A stretch of 64,000 nucleotides of DNA. Origin: Alphaproteobacteria bacterium (lineage in GTDB: Bacteria; Pseudomonadota; Alphaproteobacteria; Thalassobaculales; Thalassobaculaceae). Position numbers and translations under genes: made by a program. Of the stretch, positions 27,502 to 35,505 are shown piece after piece; the stretch's first letter is position 1; each line of letters starts with the position of its first letter. Location: contig JANSYS010000002.1 of NCBI GenBank assembly GCA_024742275.1, positions 62,001-126,000 on the forward strand, given 5' to 3'. The notes under the pieces are model-generated. The model searched no databases. It was not told the DNA's origin and worked only from the letters and a program-made list of their open reading frames with translations.

Positions 27502-27508
27502 GTCCGAT
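27491..27508. promoter_or_regulatory. 18-bp perfect palindrome across the chemoreceptor stop codon
   Basis: ATCGGACCTAGGTCCGAT is fully self-complementary with no loop and contains the TAG stop (27499-27501). It lies 16 bases before an FNR-type box and about 130 bases before hsp20. A dimeric operator for hsp20 fits better than a terminator, since no T-run follows. Confidence 0.5.
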
Positions 27509-27524
27509 GTCGGCGATGGGACGT

Positions 27525-27538
27525 TTGACGCAGGTCAA
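27525..27538. promoter_or_regulatory. FNR/FixK-type box upstream of hsp20
   Basis: TTGACGCAGGTCAA matches the TTGA[CT]-N4-[AG]TCAA site bound by FNR, FixK and FnrL proteins, with perfect symmetry of the five-base half-sites. It lies 98 bases before the hsp20 start, a distance compatible with activation at about -40 and a short leader. It suggests that hsp20 is induced when oxygen is low. The binding protein is not encoded in the window. Confidence 0.7.
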
Positions 27539-27636
27539 TGTCTGTTGATGGCTGCTTGGTAGGATCGATCCGTCGCAAGGGACGTGGCCAACGCCCGTCC
27601 CGAGGTTCGAGGAAAAACCGCCAAGGAGGTCAAGAG

Positions 27637-28095
27637 ATGGTCGAGGGCGTTCCTTCCCAAGCCGACTGGTGGCCGCAGGTGATGGATCCGCTGCGGCGGT
27701 TCGGCCACCGGGTTGCCGAATTCTTCAGCCCGCTATCCGATGCGACGGCGTCCAAGGACGCCTACGTCATCGAGATCGAGCTTCCGGGCGTCAAGGAGGA
27801 GGATATCCACGTCGAGGTGCATGGCGATCAGATGACGGTAAGCGGCGAGAAGCGCAGCTCGCGCGACGAGAAAACCGACAGCTACATCTTCTCCGAGCGA
27901 ACCTACGGCGCCTTCCGTCGGGCATTTCGCTTTCCGCCGGATGTCGACGAGACCCGGATCGAGGCTCATTGCGAGGACGGGATCCTGCGGCTGACTTTGC
28001 CCAAGAAAGCGGAAACCGCCGACGGCAAGCGCAAGATCGAAATCCAACGCCCGCCCAAAGGCGTGACCGGCGACCCGCGCCCGAACTTCGAGTAG
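27637..28095 (+). CDS. Small heat-shock protein, Hsp20/alpha-crystallin family
   Basis: A 152-residue holdase chaperone. The alpha-crystallin domain covers about residues 35-130. It includes AYVIEIELPGVKEEDIHVEV, the segment YGAFRRAFRFPPDVD and the closing GILRLTLPKK. A short, basic and Pro-rich tail follows. ATG 27637 stands behind an excellent aaggagg site; an upstream frame to 27538 is non-coding. The FNR/FixK-type box at 27525-27538 points to control by oxygen or redox rather than only by heat. It converges on the SDR gene, with 13 bases between the stops. Confidence 0.92.
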   Translation: MVEGVPSQADWWPQVMDPLRRFGHRVAEFFSPLSDATASKDAYVIEIELPGVKEEDIHVEVHGDQMTVSGEKRSSRDEKTDSYIFSERTYGAFRRAFRFPPDVDETRIEAHCEDGILRLTLPKKAETADGKRKIEIQRPPKGVTGDPRPNFE

Positions 28096-28108
28096 CCGGG
28101 CGGCCGCC

Positions 28109-28888
28109 TCAATCCCGTGGCTGGACGATGTGACCCTGCGCAAGGCGGCCGCCATCGGCGTAGATCACCTGTCCGGTCACGTAGGAACTGTCGTCACTCG
28201 CCAGGAACAGGGCGACGCCCGCCATCTCGTCGGGTTCGGATGCCCGGCGCATCGGCGTGCGCATCTCGACCCGCCGCATCGCTTCGTTGTCGGTCATGAT
28301 GGCCGAGCGGAACATGTCCGTGGCGACGCTGCCGGGGCCGATGGCGTTCACGCGGATGCCGTAGTCCGCGAGTTCCATGGCCATCGTCTTTGTGAGCTGG
28401 GCAACCCCGCCCTTGGAGGCGTTGTACGCGGCGAGACCGGTCGGTGCGATCACCGAGTTGACCGAGGCGGTGTTGACGATCCTTCCCGGCGTGCCTCGGG
28501 CGACCATGCGCCGGGCCGCCTCCTGGCCAGTGAGGAAAACGCCCTTAAGGTTCACGGCGATCACCCGGTCGAAGGACGCGTCGTCCAGCTCGAGGAACGG
28601 GTTGTTGTGGATCACGCCGGCATTGGCGACGGCGATATCGAGACCGCCATACGCTTCGATCGTACGGTCCATGAGGCTGGAGACCTGGGCCCGGTCGGTG
28701 ACGTCGCACGCGATGAAGCGCGCTTCGCCGCCGGCTTCCTTGATCGCGCCGACCGAGGCGTCGCCGGCCATAGGGTCGGCGTCGCTGACGACGGTCTTGG
28801 CCCCTTCCAGGGCGAACCGCTTGGCAATGGCCGCGCCGATCCCGCGCGCCGCGCCGGTGACGACGGTGACTTTTCCTTCCAGGCGCAT
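28109..28888 (-). CDS. SDR-family NAD(P)-dependent oxidoreductase
   Basis: A 259-residue classical short-chain dehydrogenase of the FabG/glucose-dehydrogenase type. It has the cofactor motif TGAARGIG (residues 11-18), NAG in VANAGVIHNN, the catalytic Ser near TASVNSV and the Tyr-Lys pair in YNASKGG (about 152-156). The Asp in VVSDAD after the second strand favours NAD over NADP. The start ATG 28888 is chosen from its aggaagagg site; the longer frame runs into prpE. It follows prpE after 17 bases and is probably cotranscribed. The substrate is unknown. Confidence 0.88.
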   Translation of the reverse strand: MRLEGKVTVVTGAARGIGAAIAKRFALEGAKTVVSDADPMAGDASVGAIKEAGGEARFIACDVTDRAQVSSLMDRTIEAYGGLDIAVANAGVIHNNPFLELDDASFDRVIAVNLKGVFLTGQEAARRMVARGTPGRIVNTASVNSVIAPTGLAAYNASKGGVAQLTKTMAMELADYGIRVNAIGPGSVATDMFRSAIMTDNEAMRRVEMRTPMRRASEPDEMAGVALFLASDDSSYVTGQVIYADGGRLAQGHIVQPRD

Positions 28889-28905
28889 GTCCTCTTCCTT
28901 TCTCG

Positions 28906-30804
28906 CTACCCTTTGCGGGCGTACCCGATCGTTTGAAGCGACTGGCCGATCTCTTCCAGGATGGCCGGGTCGTCGATGGTGGCCGGCATGTTGAAGCTCT
29001 CGCCGTCGGCGATCTTCTGCATGGTGGCGCGCAGGATCTTGCCCGACCGGGTCTTTGGCAGGCGTTGCACGACGGTCGCCTTGCGGAAGGCCGCCACCGG
29101 GCCGATGCGGTCGCGTACCATCTGCACGACCTCGCCGACGATCTCGGCGTGTTCCCGGTTCACGCCGTCCTTCAGGACGAGGAAGCCGAGCGGCACTTGG
29201 CCTTTCAGGTTGTCGGCCACGCCGATCACGGCGCATTCCGCTACGTCTTGATGGCTTGCCAGCACTTCCTCCATGCCGCCGGTCGACAGCCTGTGCCCGG
29301 CGACGTTGATGATATCGTCGGTGCGCGACATGACGTGGATGTAGCCGTCCTCGTCCACGATTCCGGCATCGCCGGTCTGGTAGTAACCAGGGAACTCGGC
29401 CATGTAGCTCTCGACGAACCGGTCGTCGTTGTTCCAGAGCGTCGGCAGCGCCGCGGGCGCCATGGGCAGTTTGATCGCCAGCGCGCCGATCTCGCCCGGC
29501 GGCATCTGCTCGCCCTCGGGGGACAGCGCGTGTACCTCGTAGCCTGGGACCGGCCGGGTCGGGGATCCCGGCTTGAACGGCAACAGCTCGATGCCGAGGC
29601 AGTTCGAGGCGATCGGCGAGCCGGTCTCCGTCTGCCACCAGTTGTCGATCACCGGGACCTTCAGCATGTCCTGAGCCCATTTGAGGGTATCGGGGTCACA
29701 CCGTTCCCCGGCAAGGAACTGGGCGCGATAGTGGGAGAGGTCGTGGGCCGCGAGCAGCTTGCCGTGGGGGTCCTCCTTCTTGATCGCCCGCAGGGCCGTC
29801 GGGGCGGTGAACATCCCCTTGACCTTGTGTTGGGCGATTACCCGCCAGAAGGCCCCGGCGTCGGGCGTTCCCACCGGCTTGCCTTCGTAGAGTATCGTCG
29901 TGCAGCCATGGAACAGCGGCGCGTAGACGATGTAGGAGTGACCGACCACCCAACCCACATCGGACGCCGCCCAGTACACGTCGCCGGGCGCCATCCCGTA
30001 GATGTTCGGCATGCTCCACTTCAGCGTCACGAGATGGCCGCCCGTGGCTCGGACCACACCCTTCGGTTTCCCGGTGGTCCCGGAGGTATAGAGGATGTAG
30101 GCGGGGTCCTCCGCCTTCACCGGCACGCAATCGGCGGGTTCCCCGCGGGCGACCGCGTCCTCCCAGAGCAGGTCGCGGCCCGCGGTGAGGGCGCCCGGTT
30201 CCTGCGGGCGCTGCTTGATAACGCAGTGGTCGGGCTTATGCGCGGCGAGGTCGATGGCCTGGTCCAGCAGCGGCTTGTAGTGGACCACCCGCTGACCCTC
30301 GATGCCGCAGGAAGCGGCGACGATGGCCTTGGGCCTGGCGTCGTCGATCCGGGTCGCGAGTTCCTTCGCGGCGAACCCCCCGAACACGACCGAGTGGATT
30401 GCGCCGATCCGGGTGCAGGCCAGCATGGCGACGACCGCTTCGGGGATCATCGGCATGTAGACGATGACCCGGTCGCCGTATCCCACGCCGAGAGCTGCCA
30501 GGGCGCCGGCGAAAGCGGCGGTTCGCTCCTGGAGCTGGGCGTAGGTGATCGTCTCGACGGTACCGGTGACCGGGCTGTCGTAGATGATCGCCGCCTGGTC
30601 ACCGCGGCCGTCGTCGACATGGCGGTCGACGGCGTTGTAGCAGGTGTTGGTCTCACCGCCGACGAACCAGCGGTAGAAGGGCGGGTTGCTGTCGTCCAGC
30701 ACCCGGTCCCACCGTTTCGTCCAGACGACATCCTCGGCCGCGCGCGCCCAGAAGCCCTGCGGATCGGCGCGCCAAGACTCGTAGACCGCGTCGAATTCGC
30801 CCAT
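28906..30804 (-). CDS. prpE: Propionyl-CoA synthetase PrpE
   Basis: A 632-residue acetyl/propionyl-CoA synthetase of the ANL adenylating family. It activates propionate (and often acetate) to the CoA ester through an acyl-adenylate. Motifs are YILYTSGTTGKPKG near residue 237 (ATP loop), WWQTETGS in the middle (adenylate site) and PKTRSGKILR near residue 583, with the catalytic Lys that is commonly controlled by acetylation. PrpE is favoured over AcsA by its length and the N-terminal start YESWRADPQGFWARAA. No methylcitrate or propionyl-CoA carboxylase genes are beside it. Confidence 0.88.
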   Translation of the reverse strand: MGEFDAVYESWRADPQGFWARAAEDVVWTKRWDRVLDDSNPPFYRWFVGGETNTCYNAVDRHVDDGRGDQAAIIYDSPVTGTVETITYAQLQERTAAFAGALAALGVGYGDRVIVYMPMIPEAVVAMLACTRIGAIHSVVFGGFAAKELATRIDDARPKAIVAASCGIEGQRVVHYKPLLDQAIDLAAHKPDHCVIKQRPQEPGALTAGRDLLWEDAVARGEPADCVPVKAEDPAYILYTSGTTGKPKGVVRATGGHLVTLKWSMPNIYGMAPGDVYWAASDVGWVVGHSYIVYAPLFHGCTTILYEGKPVGTPDAGAFWRVIAQHKVKGMFTAPTALRAIKKEDPHGKLLAAHDLSHYRAQFLAGERCDPDTLKWAQDMLKVPVIDNWWQTETGSPIASNCLGIELLPFKPGSPTRPVPGYEVHALSPEGEQMPPGEIGALAIKLPMAPAALPTLWNNDDRFVESYMAEFPGYYQTGDAGIVDEDGYIHVMSRTDDIINVAGHRLSTGGMEEVLASHQDVAECAVIGVADNLKGQVPLGFLVLKDGVNREHAEIVGEVVQMVRDRIGPVAAFRKATVVQRLPKTRSGKILRATMQKIADGESFNMPATIDDPAILEEIGQSLQTIGYARKG

Positions 30805-31210
30805 GGTTCGACCTCCCTGGTGTTCCGGGCCTTACCGGCCCCTTCGGTAGCGTTGTTGCTGAAACTCTAGGCGCCTCGAACCCGTCTTGTTAAGCGCCAC
30901 GTATGGCCGCCATTGGAGACGGCGCAGGGGGCCATGTCGGTGCGGAGGTACGCGCGACCGGCATTGCAGCCGCATGGCATCCGAAAAATGGTGTCGTTCG
31001 CGGCAAGTCGGTACGTCCCGAGCAGGCTCCGGGTCTCGTTGCCTAAGAAGTTTCCGTCGGGTGTAGAAGTGTTCGTTTGAATGAATAATTTGCTTTTATA
31101 TCAGTAAGTTAGCCGCGCCTAAGTTTTGACTTTCCCGTGGGGTGGGGGTATGCGTGGCGTGTCTCCGGAACGCGCGGGGACAGCCCATACCACCGACTGG
31201 CGGACGGTCC
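30805..31210. other. 406-base gene-free region between prpE and mntP
   Basis: This divergent intergenic stretch should hold both promoters. For prpE the minus strand has TTAACA and TAGAGT with 18 bases between, near 30870-30890. On the mntP side an AT-rich patch (aataatttgcttttatatcag, about 31082-31102) is promoter-like, and a structured leader follows. No ORF with a credible start is seen. Confidence 0.5.
31147..31191 (+). promoter_or_regulatory. structured 5' leader of mntP
   Basis: GGTATG (31147-31152) pairs with CATACC (31186-31191). Inside it TGTCTCC (31160-31166) pairs with GGGGACA (31176-31182; one G-U pair), leaving a nine-base loop. The structure ends 19 bases before the mntP start. 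I do not recognise the yybP-ykoY manganese riboswitch consensus in it, so a new or degenerate Mn-responsive leader is only a possibility. Confidence 0.3.
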
Positions 31211-31771
31211 ATGTTCTCCACCCTTGTCCTGGCGTTCGGCGTTTCGGCCGACGCGTTTACCGTGGCGATCGGCAACGGCGCCCGTCAGCGCCATCATGGC
31301 TTGACGCAAGTGCTGCTGATCGGCGCCGTCTTCGCGGCGGCGGAGACCGTGGCCCTGCTCCTCGGCTGGTCGCTCGGTCATGCCGCCAACGCTCATGTCG
31401 CGGCGGTCGATCACTGGCTCGCCTTCGTGATCCTGGGCGGAATCGGCGCTAAGATGGTCTGGGAAAGCCTGCTCTCTTCGGACCGGTCCGACGGCAGGCC
31501 AGCGGCGGTTTGGCCCACCCTTGTCCTCGCCGCCATCGGCACCAGCGTCGACACCTTCGCGGTCGGTGCCGTGCTTGCGCTCGTGCAGGATGACCTCGTG
31601 CCCACGGCCATTGCCATTGCCGGTGTGACGTTTGTCATGGCCTGCCTCGGCATGTTGGTGGGGCGGGCGGCGGGCACCGCCCTGGGCCGCCCGGCCGGAG
31701 CCGTCGGCGGTCTGGTCCTGATCGCTATCGGCAGCGCGATCCTGGTCCGGCATCTCGGGGTGTGGGCATGA
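31211..31771 (+). CDS. mntP: Manganese efflux pump MntP
   Basis: A 186-residue membrane protein that exports Mn(II). It consists of two homologous halves, each with the conserved Asp motif in a helix: ALAFGVSADAFTVAIGNG-like LAFGVSADAFTVAIG near residue 8 and AAIGTSVDTFAVGAV near residue 110. Six hydrophobic helices can be counted. ATG 31211 is preferred over the frame from 31142, because the family starts directly with the first helix and ggcggacgg precedes it. The structured leader suggests control by RNA or metal. It stands alone. Confidence 0.9.
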   Translation: MFSTLVLAFGVSADAFTVAIGNGARQRHHGLTQVLLIGAVFAAAETVALLLGWSLGHAANAHVAAVDHWLAFVILGGIGAKMVWESLLSSDRSDGRPAAVWPTLVLAAIGTSVDTFAVGAVLALVQDDLVPTAIAIAGVTFVMACLGMLVGRAAGTALGRPAGAVGGLVLIAIGSAILVRHLGVWA

Positions 31772-31825
31772 TCGTCGTTCTCGGTTAGGGTCTGCAAACC
31801 TACCGGAGAGCAGTCAGAGCGCCCG

Positions 31826-33478
31826 ATGAACGCCAACGCCCCCGCCAGTTCCGAGCCCGCGAATCCGTTCGAGACCGACCTGGACAAGAACGCGGCCAAC
31901 TACGTCCCCCTGTCGCCCCTGAGCTTCCTGGTCCGCACCGCGGCGACCTTCCCCGACCGACTGGCCGTCGCCCATGGCAAGCGTCGCTACACCTGGGCCC
32001 AGACGGCGGCGCGGTGTCGGCGCCTCGGTTCGGCCCTGGCGGCGCGCGGCGTGGGCAAGGGCGATACCGTTGCGGCCATGCTGACGAACACGCCGGAAGG
32101 GATCGAGGCTGCCCATGGCGTGCCGATGACCGGCGGCGTGCTGAACATGCTGAATACCCGGCTCGATCCGGCCGCCATCGCGTTCATCCTGGATCACGGT
32201 GAGGCCAAGGTCCTGCTCACCGACACCGAGTTCGCGCCGATCGTGAAGGAGGCGCTGAGTCTGACCGATCGCGAGTTGCTCGTGATCGACGTCGACGACA
32301 GCGAGGGGCCGGGCGGCGATACGCTCGGCGAAACCGACTATGAGTCGTTTCTGGAGACTGGCGACCCGACATACGAGGGAGTGCGGCCGGCTGACGAGTG
32401 GGACGCCATCGCGCTGAACTACACCTCGGGCACCACCGGCGATCCCAAGGGCGTGGTCTACCATCACCGGGGCGCCTATCTGAACGCGCTCGGGAACATC
32501 ATGGTCTGGGGCATGAAAATGCACCCGGTCTACCTCTGGACCCTGCCGATGTTCCACTGCAACGGCTGGTGTTTTCCGTGGACCGTGACCGTTCAGGCCG
32601 GGACCCATGTGTGTCTGCGCAAGGTCGAGGCGTCTGCCATCTACAGGGCGTTCGCGGAGGAGGGGGTGACCCATCTTTGTGGCGCGCCGATCGTCATGTC
32701 GATGCTGCTGAACGCCGACGACCGGACCAGGCAGTCCTTTCCGCAGCGTGTGCAGATGATGACCGCCGCCTCGCCGCCGCCGGCGGCCGTCCTGGCCGGA
32801 ATGGAGCGGATGGGCATCGACGTCACCCATGTCTACGGCCTGACCGAGGTGTACGGTCCGGCGGTTGTCTGTGCCTGGCACGACGATTGGTCGATCAAGC
32901 CGATCGACGAGCAGGCGGCGCTCAAGTCGCGGCAGGGCGTTCGCTATCCGTCGCTTGAAGGACTGTACGTCGCCGATCCCGAGACCATGGCGCCGGTCCC
33001 CTCCGACGGCGAAACCATGGGCGAGGTCATGATGCGCGGCAACGTGGTGATGAAGGGGTATCTGAAGAACCCGGCGGCCACGGACAAGGCGTTCAGCGAA
33101 GGCTGGTTCCATACGGGCGATCTCGGCGTGATGCACGAGGACGGCTATATCGAGCTGAAGGACCGCTCGAAGGACATCATCATCTCCGGCGGCGAAAACA
33201 TCTCGACCATCGAGGTGGAGGGCGTGCTCTACAAGCATCCGGCGGTGTTGGAGGCGGCCGTGGTGGCGCGGCCGGATGAGAAGTGGGGCGAGACACCCTG
33301 TGCCTTCGTGACGCTTCGCCCCGGTGCGGAAGCGACCGAGGCCCAGATCATCGCGTTCGCCCGCGAGAACATGGCCCATTTCAAATGTCCGAAGACGGTG
33401 GTGTTCGGCGACCTGCCGAAGACCTCAACCGGCAAGGTGCAGAAATTCGTCCTGCGGGAGCGGGCGCGGAACCTGTAG
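31826..33478 (+). CDS. Acyl-CoA ligase, AMP-forming (DmdB/AlkK-like)
   Basis: A 550-residue ANL-family ligase. The ATP loop LNYTSGTTGDPKGV is near residue 196. The adenylate motif THVYGLTEVYGP follows, then the hinge region FHTGDLGVMHEDGYIELKDRSKD and the C-terminal catalytic Lys in KTSTGKVQK. Overall it resembles medium-chain acyl-CoA synthetases and the methylmercaptopropionate-CoA ligase DmdB, which are hard to separate by eye. A DmdC-like dehydrogenase is encoded 4 kb away, which gives some support to DMSP-derived substrates. ATG 31826 has only a weak ribosome site. Confidence 0.8.
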   Translation: MNANAPASSEPANPFETDLDKNAANYVPLSPLSFLVRTAATFPDRLAVAHGKRRYTWAQTAARCRRLGSALAARGVGKGDTVAAMLTNTPEGIEAAHGVPMTGGVLNMLNTRLDPAAIAFILDHGEAKVLLTDTEFAPIVKEALSLTDRELLVIDVDDSEGPGGDTLGETDYESFLETGDPTYEGVRPADEWDAIALNYTSGTTGDPKGVVYHHRGAYLNALGNIMVWGMKMHPVYLWTLPMFHCNGWCFPWTVTVQAGTHVCLRKVEASAIYRAFAEEGVTHLCGAPIVMSMLLNADDRTRQSFPQRVQMMTAASPPPAAVLAGMERMGIDVTHVYGLTEVYGPAVVCAWHDDWSIKPIDEQAALKSRQGVRYPSLEGLYVADPETMAPVPSDGETMGEVMMRGNVVMKGYLKNPAATDKAFSEGWFHTGDLGVMHEDGYIELKDRSKDIIISGGENISTIEVEGVLYKHPAVLEAAVVARPDEKWGETPCAFVTLRPGAEATEAQIIAFARENMAHFKCPKTVVFGDLPKTSTGKVQKFVLRERARNL

Positions 33479-33578
33479 ACGGCTGCCACGTCTTCCGCAT
33501 CCTGGAAGCCCGCAATGGTGAAGCCAGCCACAACACCGCGCGCTCCCGATTGTCGTCAGGGCCGCGCGCGGCCGGTTG

Positions 33579-34226
33579 CTACCCCTTCATCACCTCCGTC
33601 GCGAGCGCCTTGATCTCGGCGGCGGCGGTGCCGCGCTTCTGATACTCGCTGACCCCCTTGCCCTCGAGCAGGGAGGCGGCAAGCGCCACGCGATTGCCGA
33701 TCTGGGCCTTGGCGACCTTCGCGCCCATCTCCCGGATCTTCGCGGTCATCGACTCGGTCAGCGAGGCGCGCGGCGGCACCCGATTGAGCACCAGCAGCGC
33801 CGGGGTCTTCTCCGCTTTCGCCAGATCGAGCGTGGCCTGGGTCGCCCAGAAATCCATCGGGCTCGGTTGCAGCGGCACCAGCACCAGATCGGCGATACGA
33901 ACCGCGATCTTCGCTTCGGTCTCGGCATGCGGCGGGCTGTCGACCACGACCACGTCATGGTCGCGGGCCAGCTTCTCCACCTCGTTGGCGGTGCGCCAGC
34001 CGGTGATCCGGTGCACGGACAGGCTTCCCTTGCCCCTGCCGTTGGAGGGGGCGGGCAGGCCGAGCTCGGCCCGCATGTCCCACCAGGAGGACAGCGATGC
34101 CTGCGGGTCGATATCGACGACGGCGACGGTCTTGCCGGTCTCGGCGATGGCGACGGCCAGATGGGCGGCAAGCGTCGTCTTTCCAGCACCACCCTTCTGC
34201 TGGGCGACGGTGAGGATGCGTGCCAT
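33579..34226 (-). CDS. ParA/MinD-family ATPase, orphan
   Basis: A 215-residue P-loop ATPase with the deviant Walker A motif KGGAGKTT at residues 11-18 (VAQQKGGAGKTTLAAHLA). The Walker A' is AVVDIDPQASLSSWW and the switch segment is VVVDSPPHAE. It lacks an N-terminal DNA-binding domain, so it is the short form used to position proteins or complexes rather than a plasmid partition ParA. No parB-like gene or parS-like site is nearby. A mapping role for chemoreceptors, polysomes or similar cargo is possible but unproved. Confidence 0.8.
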   Translation of the reverse strand: MARILTVAQQKGGAGKTTLAAHLAVAIAETGKTVAVVDIDPQASLSSWWDMRAELGLPAPSNGRGKGSLSVHRITGWRTANEVEKLARDHDVVVVDSPPHAETEAKIAVRIADLVLVPLQPSPMDFWATQATLDLAKAEKTPALLVLNRVPPRASLTESMTAKIREMGAKVAKAQIGNRVALAASLLEGKGVSEYQKRGTAAAEIKALATEVMKG

Positions 34227-34344
34227 TCCGGCCCTCCCTCCTCTTTAAAACGGTTCCGTACTGTAGCGGGTAGTGGGCGATGCTGCACCGCAAAAACAGC
34301 GCGGCGACTTGACGTTGCGTTCGTCCTGAGGCACCTGCGCCGGC

Positions 34345-35304
34345 ATGCCCGACTCGCACGCGCCCCAGATCCGATCGATGGCCGATCCAGATGCCCGCCG
34401 GGCGGCGGCCGCGATTCTGCGCGCCGGCGGCTTGGTGGCCTTCGCCACCGAGACGGTCTACGGCCTGGGTGCCGACGCGACCGACGAGGCGGCGGTGGCC
34501 CGCATCTTCGAGGCAAAAGGGCGCCCTCGCTTCAATCCGCTCATCAGCCATGTGCCCGACATGGAGAGTGCCTTCGCCCTCGGTGTGGCCACACCGGCAG
34601 CGCTGGTGGTGGCGGAAGCGTGCTGGCCCGGGCCGCTGACCCTGGTGCTCCGCCGGGCGGAGGGCTGCCCGATCGCTTGGCTGACGACCGCGGGCCTGGA
34701 GACGGCGGCGATCCGGGTGCCGGGCAGCGACGCGGCGCGGGCGCTGCTGGCCGAGGTCGGCCGTCCCGTCGCAGCACCCAGCGCCAACCGGTCGGGCCGG
34801 GTCAGCCCCACCAGCGCCGCGCATGTGGCCGCGGAAGAGTTCTCCGATCTGGAGTTGATCCTTGATGGCGGACCCTGCCGGGTCGGTCTGGAAAGCACGG
34901 TGCTCGACGTCTCCGGCGAGCGTCCCCGTCTGTTGCGTCCGGGCGCGGTAACGCGAGAGCGGATCGAGGCTCTGGTCGGCCCGGTCGAACTCGCCAGCCA
35001 TGGCGATGCGATCACCGCGCCGGGCATGCTGGCCACCCATTACGCACCGTCCGTGCCGGTTCGGCTCGGGGCGACGGCGCTCCGGGACGGGGAGACGGGA
35101 CTGGATTTCGCCGGCCGTCTGGGCTGTGCGGACGATCTGAGCCCGCGCGGCGATATGGTGGAGGCGGCGGCCAATCTGTTCGCCCACCTGCGCCGGCTCG
35201 ACCGGCCGGGAGTGACCGCCATCGCCGTCGCCCCGGTCCCCGAGGCGGGCCTGGGGGCGGCGATCAACGACCGCCTGCGCCGCGCCGCCGCACCGCGCGG
35301 GTGA
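34345..35304 (+). CDS. tsaC: L-threonylcarbamoyladenylate synthase (Sua5/TsaC)
   Basis: A 319-residue Sua5-type enzyme that makes threonylcarbamoyl-AMP from threonine, bicarbonate and ATP for the t6A37 modification of tRNAs that read ANN codons. The YrdC domain covers about residues 12-205, with GGLVAFATETVYGLGADA, the segment KGRPRFNPLISH and SANRSGRVSPT. The linker HYAPSVPV and the Rossmann-like Sua5 domain fill the C-terminus. It is divergent from parA, with 118 bases between them. Confidence 0.9.
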   Translation: MPDSHAPQIRSMADPDARRAAAAILRAGGLVAFATETVYGLGADATDEAAVARIFEAKGRPRFNPLISHVPDMESAFALGVATPAALVVAEACWPGPLTLVLRRAEGCPIAWLTTAGLETAAIRVPGSDAARALLAEVGRPVAAPSANRSGRVSPTSAAHVAAEEFSDLELILDGGPCRVGLESTVLDVSGERPRLLRPGAVTRERIEALVGPVELASHGDAITAPGMLATHYAPSVPVRLGATALRDGETGLDFAGRLGCADDLSPRGDMVEAAANLFAHLRRLDRPGVTAIAVAPVPEAGLGAAINDRLRRAAAPRG

Positions 35305-35505
35305 GGATGCCGCGCCGCCGCGACTCCTAGCGGCTCCGCCAAGGAGCGGCTCGACCCACACGAGAAGGGTCCCTGCCGGCGAGGCTCAGTCCAAACCCCC
35401 GCTTCGACGAATGGACCAATCGGCGCTCCATCTTGTCGTGCGGCGATGGAGCCGTATTATCTGCCCCGTCGCCTTGCTAGAGCCTCACGTTTGGGGAGAT
35501 CGCCC

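Noticed and set aside
31070..31210. yybP-ykoY manganese riboswitch before mntP
   Set aside because: Expected from the gene, but the conserved loops of that class could not be found. Only a generic structured leader is reported.
33560..33573. Palindrome GGCCGCGCGCGGCC between the ligase and parA ends as a terminator
   Set aside because: It is a simple GC run without loop or T-tract, expected by chance in such GC-rich DNA.
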